This document shows, one piece after another, positions 41,937 to 42,615 of a stretch of DNA of 42,615 bases (its first letter is position 1; each line of letters starts with the position of its first letter). The DNA lies in the NCBI GenBank assembly GCA_913055855.1, contig CAJXKW010000009.1, forward strand, positions 1 through 42,615, in the 5' to 3' direction. A program made the translations under genes and the position numbers. Origin of the DNA: an uncultured Limimonas sp. GTDB taxonomy: Bacteria > Pseudomonadota > Alphaproteobacteria > Kiloniellales > Rhodovibrionaceae. The notes beneath the pieces are model-generated. The model worked only from the letters and a program-made list of their open reading frames with translations. It ran no database searches and was not told the origin of the DNA.

Positions 41937-42615
41937 ATGATCCGGCTGTCGGGCATACGGGATACGGCGATCGCGGTTTTCGGCCTGGGCCGGTCCGGGC
42001 TGAGCGCCGCGCGCGCCCTGCACGCGAGCGGGGCGGACGTGCGCGCCTGGGACGACGCGCCCGCGCGCCGCGCCGAGGCCGAGGCGGCGGGTGTGCCCCT
42101 GGTCGATCTCCACGCCGCGGATTTTACACGGATCGCGACACTCGTGCTCGCCCCCGGCATCCCGCATGCCCATCCCGAGCCGCATCCGGTCGCGGCCAGG
42201 GCGCGCGCCGCGGGTTGCGAGATCGTGGGCGACATCGAGTTGCTGGGCCGCGCCGCGCCGCAGGCGCGCTACATCGGCGTCACCGGCACCAACGGCAAGT
42301 CCACGACCACGGCCCTGATCGGCCACCTCCTCGGCGAGGCCGGTATGGACACGCGCGTGGGCGGCAACCTGGGGCCGCCGGTCATGGACTTCGCGCCCGT
42401 CGGGCCGGAGACGGCCGTTGTGCTGGAGATGTCGAGCTATCAGCTGGAGCGCACGGCGAGCGTGCCCTTCGCCGTCGCGGTACTGCTCACCATCAGCCCG
42501 GATCACCTGGACCGGCACGGCGGGATGCCCGGCTACATCGCCGCCAAGCGGCGCATCTTCGCCCATCCGCCCGCGGGCGCCACGGCCGTGGTGGGCGTGG
42601 ACGATCCCGTCTGCG
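41937..42615 (+). CDS. murD: UDP-MurNAc-L-Ala D-Glu ligase, truncated by the window end
   Basis: Adds D-glutamate to UDP-MurNAc-L-Ala. The first 226 codons are visible and the gene runs off the window. The N-terminal Rossmann part contains IAVFGLGRSGLSAARALHAS. The ATP loop is GTNGKST (117-123), followed by GGNLGPPV and VLEMSSYQLE, then ISPDHLDRHGG. ATG 41937 has GAGG 4 nt upstream. ATG 41922 is in frame and overlaps the mraY stop (ATGA), an arrangement used elsewhere in this operon, so it is an equal alternative. Confidence 0.93.
   Translation, partial: MIRLSGIRDTAIAVFGLGRSGLSAARALHASGADVRAWDDAPARRAEAEAAGVPLVDLHAADFTRIATLVLAPGIPHAHPEPHPVAARARAAGCEIVGDIELLGRAAPQARYIGVTGTNGKSTTTALIGHLLGEAGMDTRVGGNLGPPVMDFAPVGPETAVVLEMSSYQLERTASVPFAVAVLLTISPDHLDRHGGMPGYIAAKRRIFAHPPAGATAVVGVDDPVC

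Noticed and set aside
1..42615. CRISPR array, IS element, prophage or defence system
   Set aside because: No direct repeats with spacers, transposase, integrase, restriction or abortive-infection genes were seen.

Overview
The window is a gene-dense, strongly GC-rich chromosome segment from an alphaproteobacterium, most likely Rhodospirillales in the broad sense. The evidence is the neighbour sets (miaA-ilvB-ilvN; MoxR-DUF58-DUF4159 divergent from DUF1285-NUDIX-DUF6111; rnpB beside mraZ), a COQ9-family protein, two short DUF465/YdcH coiled-coil proteins, and a meso-diaminopimelate-type dcw cluster. The genus cannot be fixed from this sequence. No insertion sequence, prophage, CRISPR array, tRNA or rRNA was seen.

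Region 1 (1-12.3 kb) is housekeeping: a small heat-shock protein, a LysE-type exporter, a small zinc-ribbon protein, a YdcH protein, UbiX, a 6-phosphofructokinase coupled to a TIGR02444 protein, a second YdcH protein, purE-purK, COQ9 and peptide deformylase, rpsU with a terminator, a nicotinamidase, folE preceded by a cluster of palindromes, a phosphoribosyltransferase, an APH-like kinase and a methyltransferase.

Region 2 (12.5-19.2 kb) is branched-chain amino acid synthesis. leuA is read leftward behind a leader that encodes a short peptide ending in four consecutive Leu codons just before a long hairpin, a probable leucine attenuator. An XRE regulator, miaA, ilvB and ilvN follow. ilvB has a structured leader of its own. 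A frameshifted orphan CopG/BrnA-type antitoxin and a small YqaE/Pmp3 membrane protein close the region.

Region 3 (19.2-31.1 kb) holds a quinone-redox group (glutathionyl-hydroquinone reductase and WrbA, divergent from a LysR regulator), an EamA exporter, a GNAT acetyltransferase, and a tightly packed leftward operon: MoxR ATPase, DUF58, a BatA/DUF4159 fusion, a VWA/amidotransferase-like membrane protein, and TspO as the last gene, joined by an ATGA overlap.

Region 4 (31.1-42.6 kb) runs rightward: DUF1285, a NUDIX CoA pyrophosphatase, DUF6111, an AmpD-like amidase, the RNase P RNA, then the division and cell wall cluster mraZ-rsmH-ftsL-ftsI-murE-murF-mraY-murD, with murD cut by the window end. 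The mraZ promoter carries four NCCCA units at an exact 10-bp period, which is the MraZ operator architecture. Most dcw genes overlap by 4 nt (ATGA), indicating one translationally coupled operon.

The best candidates for a closer look are the leuA leader, the four-unit MraZ operator, the TspO-tailed MoxR operon, the palindrome cluster before folE and the broken antitoxin. I found no clearly new multi-gene system. Most of the window is conserved core genome.
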